Assembly (NCBI RefSeq): GCF_020497125.1
Contig: NC_059073.1
Coordinates: 139,943,012 to 140,007,011 of the forward strand
Direction of reading: 5' to 3'
Origin: Mauremys mutica
Lineage: Eukaryota; Chordata; Testudines; Geoemydidae
Length of the DNA: 64,000 bases
Of the stretch, positions 33,190-45,359 are shown one piece after another; within the stretch, counting starts at the first letter, position 1; each line of letters opens with the position of its first letter. The notes under the pieces were generated by a model. That model saw only the letters and a list, made by a program, of their open reading frames with translations, was not told where the DNA came from and ran no database searches. Made by a program: the position numbers and the translations under genes.

Positions 33190-33920
33190 TGAGGGACCAG
33201 CTCTGTGCTGTTCCTTAGGGGTAGAGCAAAAGGAGCTTTAAAATATCATTATGCCCTCTGGATTCTGGACCACATTGGAGTGGAGTGGAGTGGAGACCAA
33301 CATTGCCCCCAGTGTAAACTGGTGCACCCTAGAAAACATCTCAGAATCCTCATAGTGCTGTGCATGACCCCTAGCCCGCAACCCACCTCTAACTCTCTTG
33401 GAAGGCAGATGTAAATCCCTCTCTTCCTTCTGGGTCTCCTCCCATCATGACAGAGAACCATGCATTGGCTCCAAAGCTTTGAAGGTTGATTCACTGTTCA
33501 GCCCACACAGGCTACTGCTGATTTCCTGATAAGTTATATTCATAACTGTATTGGTTACGTTATTGGGATTGAGATGGAAACAGGCCCAACCTGTGAGATT
33601 GGGATTAGCTGCATTGGTTCAAGATCATTAGACATGAGTTAGAATTTTAACGTGGCCTATCCCCAAGTTTGAGGATATTTGAAAACAGGGTTCTGATTCC
33701 AGTCCCATCCACACAATGGGGTAAATGTTACATCCTACCCATTTCAATTCCTTTCTTTGTTTTATCCGTATGGAGTGCTGTATAATGCCATCTAGCATAC
33801 TCCAATGGCTCAAAAATTCATTGACCTCTGAAAACAACAACTGATAATTATTATTTTGGCTTCACCTTTTGCAACACTGTGGTGATCAATAGCCCAAGTA
33901 GCAGCCCCAAGTTGCATTAC
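33190..33920. other. Unassigned non-coding sequence
   Basis: No gene. A gagtg pentamer run lies at 33279-33296. Confidence 0.4.
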
Positions 33921-33926
33921 ATAGGC

Positions 33927-34013
33927 CAGAACCTCAGCTGGTATAAATTGATGCTGCTCCTCTGAAATCAGTGGAGCTAAACCCATTTACACCAGCTGAG
34001 AATCTCACTCCTT
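33927..34013. repeat. Short palindromic repeat, 'cagctggtgtaaat' type
   Basis: cctcagctggtataaattga and catttacaccagctgagaa are inverted ends around ctctgaaatcagtggagct. Related pieces lie at about 13251, 18540, 21215 and 63710. Confidence 0.65.
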
Positions 34014-34234
34014 TTTATATTTTATGGTCCTTACTATCTAATTCCCAGCATCGCCTGGCTACCTCCTCATAGTAACACACAAAACAGTATGGAAAGCATC
34101 CCTTCAATTACTTGTTTCCATATTGCCTTTTCATCTGCAAAAAGAAACGTACTGTGTACCGCTATTCACCTAGTTCACTGCGGGCAATTTGTAAAAACAC
34201 TATCTTGAAGATAGGTGTTTTATCTAATCTGCAG

Positions 34235-34295
34235 AGATTCATGCCATCACAGAGCTTCCAGTCACAGAAGTGATATTTAGCTTGCAGGCTAAGAG
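34235..34295 (+). other. Candidate exon-like segment (61 bp), unproven
   Basis: A pyrimidine-leaning stretch ending tatctaatctgcag precedes it and aagag followed by gtaagcg ends it, so both splice-type signals are present. One of three frames is open across the segment (frame starting at base 3; reads IHAITELPVTEVIFSLQAK). I recognise no protein. It could be a non-coding RNA exon or chance. Confidence 0.2.
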
Positions 34296-34299
34296 GTAA

Positions 34300-34750
34300 G
34301 CGTTCGGGGACCCATCTGTAGCTGCGTTTTGATGAAGCAGAGCCAATGTGTATTCACAGAAGGCGAGCGAGATTCCACCATGGCATGTTCATGGCATTGA
34401 TTACACCAGTATTCCCAGTCCCATGCATTAAAAAAAAAAGGCAGCATGGAGTCAGGTCCCCAAAATCATGAGATTTTTCTTACAATTCTTAAGATTTGGG
34501 GTGGTTCTTATTTGCCTCTCAGTTTTTGAACCTTTAAAGAATACTCATTTCACGTTTCCAAGCTTTTCTCCACAGCCACCAGGGCAAGAAACTTGATTCT
34601 ACTAATCAATTGACACCAGCAGCTGCATCTTTCAGAAACAAGCAAAACCAAAAAAACAAGACCGAATATTGTGTGACTCTTGATAAAACCTTGAGAGTTG
34701 GCAACAAGAGATGCAGTTAAACTCTTCGCAAACGCATTCAAGCACAACGA
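34300..34750. other. Unassigned non-coding sequence
   Basis: No repeat recognised. A poly-A stretch at 34430-34439. Confidence 0.35.
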
Positions 34751-34754
34751 GGCC

Positions 34755-34890
34755 TTGATTTTACACCTGTAAAAATGGGAAACAACAATAATAATAATAA
34801 TTCTTCCTTACCTCACGTGTGCTGTGAGGAGAAAGTACCAGTAAATTACTGGAGATGCGCAGATGCTATAGTGCTCAGGGCAGTATCAGC
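34755..34890 (+). repeat. MIR-type SINE 3' half, plus strand
   Basis: cacctgtaaaaatgggaaac is followed by an ATA-rich (aataataataa) stretch, ttccttacctcac, gtgctgtgaggag and gctatagtgctcagg, the expected order after the MIR core. Confidence 0.6.
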
Positions 34891-34899
34891 ACCTGGGAT

Positions 34900-36870
34900 A
34901 GAATAGGCCCAATCATACACACTGCTGAGTAATCTCAATGAGAGCTGAGAGCACTCTGCACCTAACAGGATTGTGATATATTAATGCAGTTTTGGTAGCT
35001 TTTTGAGACATACAGATTGCAACATCAGGAGGAGGATTTTCACTAAAACATGAAACCCAAATGATGGGTTAATGAGTATAAAGAGAACAAGCATTTTTCA
35101 TTGTAGCCAAGTAGCTCTGCAATGCACAAATTGATCATGTTAGCGTTGATGACTCTATGGAATTTATGTACAAATTCAGATTTTACAACATCCAGTTGAT
35201 CAGAATTGGAATCGTTTCTGCAATCTAACCCTACCAGATATATTGGGAGGAGGGGAGGAAGAAAGAGAGAAGAATTAATACAATGAACCACTTTAATTTT
35301 TAATGCAACCCTTTTGTCAGTAGAATGTCTTTGCAACAAGAATGTCACTTCCATTCCTAATTAGGAAACATTAAAAGTATCACTACTACTCCAATTTCAA
35401 AAATCCAAAATCCATTTGTTACCTTCAAGAGTGGTTGTTAGTTGCATTAAGAGTAGCTGAAAAGCTATATCACAGGAGAGCAATGCTGCAGGGGAATTCA
35501 GAGAAACAGACTTTTTGGTCCCCAGGTTCCTGTGATTTCAGTTCTCTCTGTTGGCAACATTGTGAAGTATAAAAAGGCTATTAAAAAAAGATACAACTGT
35601 TAAGCAACAATGGAATGTCAACAGTTCCCTTTTTAAGGGAATAATGCAGGGAATTTTGGCTGTGGTATCTTGAGAGATCATGGTCTTGTGATGGTCAGAT
35701 GAATGAATAAATGTCTCTTCATTTTAAATATTATTTTTATGATAGAGTGCAATAGTTGTTCCTATCTTCTGGCCTTAGTGCAATACTGAGTTTTGACCTA
35801 AGACTGCGTTCATCGGGACAGATACTGGTCATTGTGGCTATGGTGTAAATCCAGAGTAACTCCTGTACTAACAAGTTACTCTGTTTCACAAGCGTAACTG
35901 ATATCAGAATCCAGCCCATCACATGGAATTTCTATGCTCCCTCTTAATTATCACCAGAGGCAGTGAGAGGGGAATCACAAGAGGAAATAGAAGCCAAAAC
36001 AAACAAGACCCTAGGGGCTAAACTCTACCTTCAGATGTGCTTGCATAGCATCCAATCAATGACTTGAAAGCAAGGTAGAATATCTAGTGATGTTATTGTG
36101 CTCCTGGGAAATAGAGAGTGGATGTCCAGCAATGTTGGTCACATGCCACATCAGCACCTCAGGTAGAGCAGTCGGTCACTGCCGGAGAACCCTGCAGATG
36201 TCCTCAAGTTTGAACCGGATACGAATGACAAATTATCATTTACCTTGTGGGCTGCATTTGAATTGTTTCAGCTCGGGAAGGCAAACCTTCTGCCAGCACT
36301 GTCATGAAAGCGCCACCCTATCATAATTTCCCCCTTAAGTACTGATAATGGGCCAACTATCATGGGCTATGGTGTAAATCCAGAATACCTCCATTTACTT
36401 CATTGGATTTACCATGGCTTGAGGAAAAGCAACATTTAGCCCAACAACTTGCAGCAATACAGCTTATTTTCTTCTGAAAGAGCCCCAGGCATTTCATGAA
36501 ATGATTTATCAATTGCATACACTATGCTAGAGGTAGATCAGATTATATATCTATAGCTATATGCAGAGAGAGAGAGTGAGAATACTTAAACCACCATTGA
36601 AATGCAGCACCTCTGGGGTAGTTTATGACAGCTATTTACCGGGTAGCTTCGGTACGTACTAACAGTTTTGGACCGGAAATGAAGAATAAACTATATAGGG
36701 CTGAAACTACAGAAATAGTTCTAAGGAAGTAGAACACCTTGGAATGGGTTTTCAGTAGAAGTGTGCAGAGAAAGGCAATTATGTTTGGTGGAGGATTTTG
36801 ATATGTTAAAGATCAGTTTCCTCTTGATTTGGAACACACACCCCGCCTCCCCAAATTGAAATTCTCTGAG
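34900..36870. other. Unassigned non-coding sequence
   Basis: No gene. Remnants of the short palindromic repeats (gctatggtgtaaatccagag and a similar string) are at about 35838 and 36366, and a GA-rich microsatellite-like stretch is at about 36566-36580. Confidence 0.4.
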
Positions 36871-36879
36871 AAAGGGAAT

Positions 36880-37240
36880 GGAGTCCCAGCTCCATGGCAG
36901 TCCGCCGGGTGGGTTTCCCCAGAACCACAGACCTTGAAAGGCCTGGAAGCCTGGGCTGCCAAGATTCCTGGCTCGCCATCACATCAGGAGAGCTGAGGAG
37001 GAGTTAAGGAGTCTGGGAGCTCAGGCGTTTGGGATCCGGGGCTCCCAAGGCTTCCGTGCTTTTGACTCCCCAACAGCCTGCCAGGTGGGCTGCTCGGAAA
37101 CCCAGTTTCCTCGGCAGCCCACCGTACGGGTTCCAGGCAAGCTGGCAGGAATTCAGGTATGTTTCAAACAGCACTCTGCCTGGGTTCCACTGCAACTTCA
37201 TCAACATCAAGCCGTCTCCTGAAAACATGTTGATTTCAAC
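36880..37240. repeat. GC-rich fold-back repeat, tentative
   Basis: gcctgggctgccaagattcc on the left has partial inverted partners on the right (cctcggcagcccacc and ggtgggctgctcgg). The block contrasts with its AT-rich surroundings and looks like an inserted DNA element. Ends were not found. Confidence 0.35.
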
Positions 37241-37244
37241 AAAT

Positions 37245-38700
37245 CTGCATTCTCAGATGGAAATTCGCAGAAAGAACATTTTTTTTTCTAACTACTCTGG
37301 TTTTCAGGGCCATCCTGTTCATTGTTCCTGCCCTAATCCTTCCCGAATAGGACTGAGAGAAAGCAGTGTGTGGGTAACTTGCTCTATCTGTCCACTCCTG
37401 TTCTGAACATCTTGAACTCCCATGGCAAACGATTAACTGTGGTGGAACCTTCTTGTCATAAATCAACAGACGTTCTGTGTTTATTGCCTCGGGGATTTGG
37501 ATTATCTGAACATGGGAGGGTACGAGACTGGATGCAGAGACAGAATGAAAGCCAATAACATCACCAACTGCTCCATGTTCAGAGGAACCAAATCCCCAAC
37601 ACAACAAAAGTTGTGCCTTTAACTCTCTTAGACTCACTGGGAATGGAGGGTACTCTGTACTGCAGAGGAATATCAGGACTCTGGTCTGTCCAAACAGCTT
37701 TGGAGTCGACGATCCATAAGGCCAAAGGGCCTATTGGTAAGTAAAAGCTTATTGTCGAGTGAACCAAATCTATAGCAAGCTTTAAGAATAATTTGCAATA
37801 ATAATGTTAAATTGTGTAACCTTTATTAAGAGTGCAAAGTTGTAACTAGTGAGAATGGAAAGTGTAGTCACTTAGCGTTTAACAGAATAGCCTGTTTATC
37901 AGCACAAGTCTTCTAACCATATTAATAGAGAAAGTTTGAATATTGCAGTATGTGCTTTGAAATTTGCAACATGTACCAAAGAGAAGGGGATATGCATAAT
38001 TGTCCTGTGTGTAAAAAAGGGAAGTTATAGATTCCCTGTAGACAACCTATAAAGTGACAGAAATTTGAGTTATTAGTTGGACCAGACAGAAGTGGGATCA
38101 GATGGCCATTGGCTGCAAACTTGATTCTCTGAGGATCGGGTATTGTATCTCTCTCCTTATGTGCTATTGTTAAATAATAGAGGCAACTTTATTAATAAGG
38201 CAATCAGGCATGACTACTCCGCTCTGACTTTTATTAATACCAGCTGGGACCAGATCACTAATCATACACACATGGTAAGAGGGTCTATCTGAATCAAAGG
38301 AGCTATATAAATGCAAGGTCATCACTGTCAATATTAGCTGCATTTGGGATTGTTTTCTCATGCCTACTACCCCTGCCATTATGCGGGTGCCTGACATCAT
38401 GACCCTCACATTTCTATTAAAGACCCAGTCGTTACCGCAGCTATGACAACCTTCCAACATTGACAGCCTCATCAAAAATTCTAAAGGTCAGGCTCTTGCT
38501 TGCTTCAAGGAATCCAGCAGCAGGAAAATAAAACCCAAACTAAATTGCAACGGGCTGCACAGACAAACAGAAACACAAAAATTAATGCACGGCAGATGGT
38601 TCCAACCTGAACCCTCCAAAGCAAGACAACTGAAAGTCAAGGTCCACAACCCTCATAATGGCCTCAGGACAGCTCATTAATCCTGCCTTCTTTAACTGAG
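37245..38700. other. Unassigned non-coding sequence
   Basis: The longest frame is 133 codons on the minus strand (37236-37637), without motifs or splice context. No repeat recognised. Confidence 0.4.
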
Positions 38701-38704
38701 GTCT

Positions 38705-38990
38705 TTTTGAGAGAGAGGATGTTCTCGTGACTAAAGCACTGAACTGAGATGTGGGAGATCTTCCAGCCTCTGCTGCAGAATTCCTGGGTCATCTTGAACA
38801 AGTTACTTTAGTCTCTGTTCTCCTCCTGTAAAATGGGGATAACAATACTTTCTTGCTGCTATCCTGTGTATGTCTATTAGCCTCAAAGAGCTTATAGTCT
38901 ATCGCTTTCTATGGGTATATACAGCACCTAGCACAATGGTCCCTGATATTAGTTGGGGCTCTAGGTTCTACCATAATACAAATCATTATA
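38705..38990 (+). repeat. Full-length MIR/L2-type SINE, plus strand
   Basis: tRNA-like gactaaagcactgaactgag, core gggtcatcttgaacaagtta and cctgtaaaatggggataaca, tail tacagcacctagcacaatgg and ccataatacaaatcatt. Confidence 0.78.
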
Positions 38991-39109
38991 TGATATTTTC
39001 ACAGCATATATAAAATTGTAACATCACAAATAAGAATGCAAGATTCTGGCCAACCTATGTGAGGGCATACAAAGTGAGGAGAGAAAATGAATCAACATCC
39101 TCATGAGTT

Positions 39110-39245
39110 AGACATGTTCTGTACCATAATACCCATTTTACAGATGGATAACCTGAGGCACAGAAGGATCATATGACTTTAAGGTTGCACAGTGGGGAAG
39201 TGGCGTAGCCCAGGAATCAGTGTTCATCACTAGATTGTACTCCCA
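39110..39245 (-). repeat. MIR-type SINE, minus strand
   Basis: cccattttacagatggataa, cctgaggcacagaaggatca, gtggcgtagcccaggaatca, then catcactagattgtactccc, the reversed core and tRNA-like part. Confidence 0.7.
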
Positions 39246-39472
39246 CCACAGGAGGATTAAGCATCAAAGAAATTTAACAGCCAACCAGAGCTTGTCAAGG
39301 GTACAATGCTTAGCAGTCACTTGTTACTACTGCAGCTCAAAATAAATAAATAAATCCAGTGGAGATGATTCCAAGTGTCTCAGGAAGAGGACACTGACTA
39401 ACAGGAGTGGCAAGATGAACTTTTGAGACTGTACAAAAGTAGACATCCCTTGGGAACCTAAAGCCCGCTGTT

Positions 39473-39954
39473 TAGGGCTGGCCAGAAAACTCTGCTGTTT
39501 CACTAAAAATGTCAAGGTGTCAAAAGTTGCATTTTTTCTGATGTGGAACAAAAAAGAAGATACGGAAAAATAAAAACCCACACAAGAGACCAAACAATCT
39601 GAGAATAGCCAATAGCCCAGTAATTATGGCACTTACCTGGGAGAAGGGACAGGTTCAAGCCCGCACTCTGCCTGATATGGGCAAGGACTTGCAACTTGGA
39701 CTCTCATATCCCAGGTGAGTGACTCTATAGATTGGTGCCCAACTCTCTGTCATGGAGCTGCTCCACTATGTATAAATATTTAAATTCAGTGGTCGGGAGG
39801 GGAAGAGACTGACTGTCTCATTTTGACCAGAAATTCCTTCTGGGCCCTGAGAAACCTTCCCGAGAAAATCACGTTGAAACTGATATGACACATTGACTTA
39901 GACGAGATGACATTTTCAACAGGGAACTAGTTCTCAATATTTTGACCGACTCTA
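39473..39954. mobile_element. A/T-rich hAT-like element containing a fold-back SINE
   Basis: Left end tagggctggccagaaaac and right end aatattttgaccgactcta are inverted relatives. The 8-bp flanks ccgctgtt and cagctgat agree at six positions. The interior has alternating aaaat/attttgacc strings as at 14690 and 42780. A tRNA-like fold-back SINE sits at 39610-39720. Confidence 0.5.
39610..39720 (+). repeat. Fold-back tRNA-like SINE
   Basis: aatagcccagtaattatggc starts it, ggttcaagcccgcactctgc is B-box-like, and gacttgcaacttggactctc followed by tcatatcccaggtgag is the inverted half of cacttacctgggaga. Same family as 16163-16276. Confidence 0.5.
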
Positions 39955-39964
39955 CAGCTGATAA

Positions 39965-41040
39965 TTGTGCACATTGGGGAGAACTAAAGCTGCCCTCCAT
40001 GCACTAGATACTACATCCAGCCTTTCATGCATCAAAAAGCTTCCAGCTCATTGTGCGCCTCAAGATTAAAAAAAAAAAAAAAAGAACCTGATAAAGGAAT
40101 CCTGAAAACTCGCCGCAGTGTCTCCACCCTTGCTCTGCCACAGGCGGACACAAAGTCAGCCGCGCTCAGGGCACATGCTACCTGCTACTGATGACAAGGG
40201 CCTGATAATAGCACAAGCCTTAGCTACTGTACCTCAGTCATTATCTCTCTTGCCCTGTGCCCCTTCAAGGCTGCTGAGGTCAGCCAGATCCTTCTTGTTG
40301 TGGAGCTCTAAGGCTCATCTAGGAAGGACCTCGCTCAGTTCAAGAAGCGTAGCCAGAGAACTCAATCCATGGGTGTATCCTGCAGTCTCTCTCTGAAGCA
40401 GTGCCTTCAAGGCTTTGGGTCAGCCTTTGACTGTTGTGACCTCTGAGGTTCCCTCTGTAGTGGTGTCTTCAAGACTCAGCATCAGGCCTTTCTATCCGGG
40501 TCAGTCAGTCTTTTCCATCCCCTCTTCTTTCTTGGGTTACTTTGCTTTGCCCATTTGATTGTGGCTCTTCTTGTCTGGGCTGTGCCATTTATTGTGGCAT
40601 TAACCTCTACTCAGTGCACAGATGTGCAGGGCAGGCCATGGCATAAAGGAAGAAGTGACAGAAAACTGCAAAAGAGATTAGTGTTCATTGAAGCAGCATA
40701 GGGTGAAAAGGGCAGTAGGGAAGGAGATTAGATATAGGGGATTAGATTCACTCCATGGCCTGCACCATTTCTGTTGATCCAAGCCCTGGAGGACAGGATC
40801 CCAGATTAAGAAAGTCCATCAAGACTGGGGTTGGCACACAATGCCTGCTACCTCCCTTCTTCCAGGGACCCACAAACAGCCAAAGCAGTCTCTGAAGTTG
40901 GTGGTGCTGGCAGGAGAAGGGCCACGGCCAGGGAGAATCCTTTGCATCTTCCGCCTACCAAGCCCCCAATGGAAAACTGCCCCCCTTCCCCCAGAGAGCA
41001 CTTCATGGGAGGAGCAGCCAGCAGCCTGCCCTTGCCCAGG
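39965..41040. other. Unassigned sequence; possible retroelement remnant
   Basis: A 16-bp poly-A at 40068-40083 could mark a retroposon end. From 40100 to 40620 the sequence has the composition of an LTR and carries tttattgtgg (an aataaa on the minus strand) at about 40588, but ends and duplications were not found. Confidence 0.3.
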
Positions 41041-41041
41041 G

Positions 41042-41259
41042 TCAATTCCCAACCCTACAGCAGGCCACCAGTGCTGTGCTTTGCGTGTCCTGGTGGAAAC
41101 TCAGGCCGTTCTGGCGAGGTAGCTGGCACACATCTGCTAAGAAATCATCAAAGTCCAATCCAGTGATGGTGGCATCCACTGACGTCTCAAGTGACAAATT
41201 CTCACTTTTATTTTTAAACTCATCATTGAAATCCTCCAGGTTTCCGTCCATTAGGTGAC
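41042..41259 (-). other. Candidate exon or exon remnant, unknown protein
   Basis: On the minus strand a long pyrimidine-rich tract (about 41320-41262) ends ttccacag, a strong acceptor-type signal. The frame that follows stays open for about 70 codons to a TGA at 41042-41044. The first part is strikingly acidic and Phe-containing (HLMDGNLEDFNDEF, then GLDFDDFLADV), unlike the low-complexity frames elsewhere in the window. I do not recognise the family. No good donor site follows, so it would have to be a terminal or decayed exon, or chance. Confidence 0.25.
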
Positions 41260-41584
41260 CTGTGGAACGTGATTGGGGGCAGCAAAGCGCATAAAGATGG
41301 AAGGAGAATCGGGGGAGTGGCCCCAAACAGGTCTCCTCTTGCGGGAATGCAGCAAAGCACTGCAAAGTTACCACATCCTTGAACAGCTCTAACTGACCAA
41401 ATTTCATCAGCCATATTTGTAGGAAAGCTAATCTTGCTTCGGGTCCTTCATTTCCTCTTAGTCCCCTTGCAAGGTAGTCATGCTATTTAAGTTAGCTGCA
41501 ACCCATGGATAAAACTACACAAATCGTGCGTGTATCCGGAGGACCAGAACCTCCACTCCTTCAACTCCCCAAACTCGGTTTGCT

Positions 41585-41725
41585 ATTATTTAATTGTTTT
41601 TTTATTGTAGTAATGTGTAGGAGCCCAGTCATGGTCCAAGACCCCATGGTGCTAGGTGCTGTACAAACACAGGATAAAGAGACACTCCCTGCCCCCAAAG
41701 TGATTACAATCTAAACTCTTTAAGT
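41585..41725 (-). repeat. L2/MIR-type tail, minus strand
   Basis: ggagcccagtcatggtccaa, catggtgctaggtgctgtac and aaagtgattacaatctaaac are the reversed tail in order. Confidence 0.75.
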
Positions 41726-41729
41726 TCTT

Positions 41730-42105
41730 TACCATCTGAACTAAAGTAGAACTTCTTTAGGAAATTGTAGCTCTGGCAGCTGTTAAAGGCCATATTCACT
41801 CCCTCATGAATACCAAACTGGTATATTACAATGCCTCTTTTCTTCACATGCATCTAGTGTTTGTGAAATGTGCCCAGTTCGCAGCCCTGGAAACTGAAGA
41901 TTTTTCTACCAATATGTCTAATCTTTAATATACATCTTTAGGGTCTCGTGGAGTTCAGCCTCCAGTAAACCATTCCATCCCTGGCATGTTTGTTGAGACT
42001 TACAACAGCAGGGCCTACTCCGGTGGCAATTTCTGTGGTGTGGACACACTGAGCCTATATTTTCACTAGGGTCTATTAATTTTGGCTCTTCTCTTCTGGA
42101 GTCCC
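41730..42105. other. Unassigned non-coding sequence
   Basis: Nothing recognised. Confidence 0.4.
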
Positions 42106-42109
42106 ATAG

Positions 42110-42243
42110 GGGCCTGTTTTTTAGAGCCACTAAGCATCTGGCACTCCTAATGAAGTCAATTACCATTGTGAATAGGCAGCATCTATGGAAATCAGGTCAT
42201 GTGCTTGTCAGAATTGGAGCCACTTTGGAAAATTGAGGCCAGA
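42110..42243. repeat. Short palindromic repeat, decayed
   Basis: gagccactaagcatctggca at the left and attggagccactttggaaaa at the right surround atgaagtcaattacc and atggaaatcaggtca, the usual palindrome elements, with many mismatches. Confidence 0.4.
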
Positions 42244-42244
42244 T

Positions 42245-42775
42245 TGCATAGGGAGAATCACACCATTAAAAAAAGACTTAGTATTGAGATGAATTTATTT
42301 CCCTCTCAAAGAGAAATAGGTTAGTCAGTGCCTGTCCATGTTGAGACTATTTTATTGTCCTTGAAAGTTTTCACAGAAGGGGAGTGGAGGTTGCTTTAGA
42401 TTTTCATGTCATTGCAGCATCTTTCTTCAATGTTAATGTTCCCAGGCTATTGCTTCTTGCTAGGTTTTAGTAAGACTCCAAATTAAGAGGATCAAAACTT
42501 TCCATTCTCGAAGTGGCAAGGAACCTGGGTTGACACAATGGGGATTACAGCCTGAAGCATTGAGCTCTAGCATGAAAAGTTACCTGTAACTCTCAAGCAG
42601 ACATTGACATGATACTTATCTCAGATGCAAGAGAGATGGAGGAAGATTTCAAAGTAGTCATTAGATGTAAGAACAGGATGGGAGAGGAGAATGGTTGAAA
42701 AATAAGACTACTCCACCATAGCAACGCTCAAAACAGACCTTGCTATAAATATCAGACTGCAGGGATTCTCCATTA
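42245..42775. other. Unassigned non-coding sequence
   Basis: Nothing recognised. Confidence 0.4.
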
Positions 42776-42779
42776 AAAC

Positions 42780-43215
42780 TGATCATAAGTTTGCTGATCT
42801 CTGGAATTCTGCAAATAACTGATTTTTCAGTTCAGGGGCTAAATCAAAAAGGGTCTAAAAGTTTGATTTTGGGTTAAACTAAAGGTTTGGTCTGATCTGA
42901 AAACATTTAGTTTTGTTTGAGGGTTTAAAAAAACATGTTTCTCCAATAAAAATGTAAGTAAAATTTAATAAAAAGTGAATGTAAAATCAAACCCAGTCAT
43001 TTGGAATTAAAAAAAAATAATCAAAAACACTTTGTTTGATACACCCTGAAAGAAAACTACTTTGATTTTTCCTTATTTTTGTTTTTGACCAAAATAATTT
43101 GGCAAATTTGACATGAGATTATAATTTGACATTTTGGTTGACCTGAATATGCATTTTTCAGTTTTAAAAAAAAAAAGAAAGGAAAGAAAAGTTTTGTCTG
43201 AAATTTTTCTCCCAG
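42780..43215. repeat. A/T-rich dispersed DNA-type repeat
   Basis: Strings such as ctgatttttcagttcagg, aagtttgattttgggtt, ttttgaccaaaataattt and gaaatttttctcccagctgt match the theme of 14690-15205 and 39473-39954. Ends are approximate. Confidence 0.4.
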
Positions 43216-43219
43216 CTGT

Positions 43220-44535
43220 ACTCATCCTCCTTTGTTAACAATAAGGAGATTCTACCCTGAAACTGGGAAGGTGGGATCAAAGGACTCAGCCGTAAAGGGA
43301 AGTTATAGCTAATCCATCTGTTACATCTGCCACCGCTGCTGCCCATGTTCTAACAGAAGAGCTCTGCATGACATGCACAGGAGGGAGGGAAAAGGCCCTC
43401 TCTTCTCTGGCACTGACTAAAAGTGCCACCATCTGCACTGTGAGCTCTGCCATGCTTTTATTTTTAACTTCTCCTTGCATTGCAAGGACTCAATTTAAAG
43501 GTCATCAAGATATGGTCAAATCAACAAGCCCTTGTCTGCCTTAGCTCTTAAGCACAGAACCTTGCTGTGTACATAGCAATAACTGGTGAACCTCCTCAAG
43601 ACTCCCAGTGTCTCAGTAAAGGAAAAGCACCCAAAAGAGTTCAGATTCTTATTAGAACATCCCCTGTCTAAAACTGGGCTCCCAAATCATACCAGGTTAC
43701 ACTTTGCCATGAAACCACCTGTATTAACAGGAATAGAGAGACAGGTGGATTGCACATTGCTTCAGAGGATCCTTCATGCATCTTATTATTATTATTCAGA
43801 TAGCACCCATAACTATGGATTTTAACTCTATAAGCCAACAAAATATGACAGTAACCCATTCCTGTTAGTCAAAGGGAAATCTCCAAGTCACTTCAGTACT
43901 AGCAGAAATGAGCTTGCAATATGCATTACTGTGTTATACCAGTGTCAACAACTGCCAAAAAAAAAAGGGTAGGGAAGCAGGTGTGGGAGGCTCAGGGTTA
44001 GAATCGTGAAAGGTCCAGGAGCCACAGAATTGGATTCAACAAAAATGGACTCGTGTAACCCAGCTGGAATGCTGGACTTCAGGGTGGTTGTAGGGACATA
44101 AAATGTTAGTGGTGGACCAAAACCTGTGGCACCTTCCAAGGCATAGAAGGCAAACGATATACATGCCCATGGAGAGATGCACACATATATACTCATGAGC
44201 ACACACTCATATTGGGTCAGATTTCTAGCTCCACCTGAGCCATGTTCAGAACAAAGCCAGATGGAGGTGGCTTACCATCACGTATACCCTCTCCCGATCC
44301 CAGGGCTGGCAGGCACAGACTGGGGTAAAACAGGGTAGCCTTTTACAATAGCTGCCAATAACTCCTAGGGTCCCATTGATGCAGCCAGGGATGAGCCAGA
44401 CCTATAGATACCTTGTCACATGCCCATTCTACCAGCCACGTCAGAGAGGCTTTTGAAAATGTTACCCATCGAGCCTTTTACACACACACACACCCGTGCG
44501 TATATATGCATGCATGTGCGAACAAAAGGCCATAT
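43220..44535. other. Unassigned non-coding sequence
   Basis: No gene. An ATT-rich stretch at 43782-43797 precedes a short L2-tail-like piece, and a CA-rich stretch is at 44480-44492. Confidence 0.4.
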
Positions 44536-44539
44536 AGGT

Positions 44540-44632
44540 AGCATTTTCAAAAGCCTCTAAATCCCATTGCAAATCAGTGGGGTTTAGTCTCCTAAATCAC
44601 ATAGGTGCTTTTTGGAAATTGTATCCTAGATC
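44540..44632. repeat. Short palindromic repeat
   Basis: gcattttcaaaagcctctaa and aggtgctttttggaaattgt are inverted ends around cattgcaaatcagtggggtt. Relative of 29553-29642. Confidence 0.55.
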
Positions 44633-44634
44633 TA

Positions 44635-45355
44635 TAGTACATTATAAAGTTTGTGTTTTCATGTATATGTAAAATAAAATTTCAGCTGTAGACACAAAAT
44701 TGCCAAGAGTCTTCATTAAAAACGGTAACCTTTAAATAAAACAGTTGCCAAATCTAAAACATCGAATATGTACAAATTTCACGTACAAAACTAGTAAGTA
44801 ATGAAGTTAAGATTATTTAGGGCAGCTGAAACCCACAGTGCTATGCCAGTCCAACAATTAAATTCACAGGCATATTTTTACCAGCGGGACACTTGTAGAC
44901 ATTACAGAAAAGGCTTTAAATAAGCAGATTGTGTTTGACATCAGAGCTGTATTCTCTTCATAAAGGTCACCCAGCCTTGCTTTCTCTCTCACGTTTGTGC
45001 TTTTGTCCCCAGGATGTGAAGAGGACAAGGCGAGTTTGGAGCTTGTGGGGAATCTGATTTGTCAGCTGGGTGGGAGCGAGAACAAACAAGGCTTGCTGTT
45101 TGTATGACAGGTGCACAAAAGGAGGAGAAACAACATCACAGCAGACCGAGGAGCTGCCGGGTTGAAAAAGAAAGAAAGAACCCATGTTCTGAAAGGCAGG
45201 GGAAGAAGTGGAAGGCTCAGAGCAAGTCAGATACTAGAAGAGCTTCCAATTACCACAGTCAAGACATTGTGGATTTTACTCCCCCTTTTAAATGCATAGA
45301 TGCTCTTATAGGACTGACACTACTGATAAAAGAAACAAGCTGCAACTTAAGATGG
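44635..45355. other. Unassigned non-coding sequence
   Basis: No gene or repeat recognised. A 109-codon frame at 45059-45388 is Lys/Arg/Ser-rich and runs into the SINE that follows. Confidence 0.4.
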
Positions 45356-45359
45356 CAGC

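Noticed and set aside
37236..37637. 133-codon minus-strand frame
   Set aside because: No motifs, no splice context, average composition; consistent with chance.
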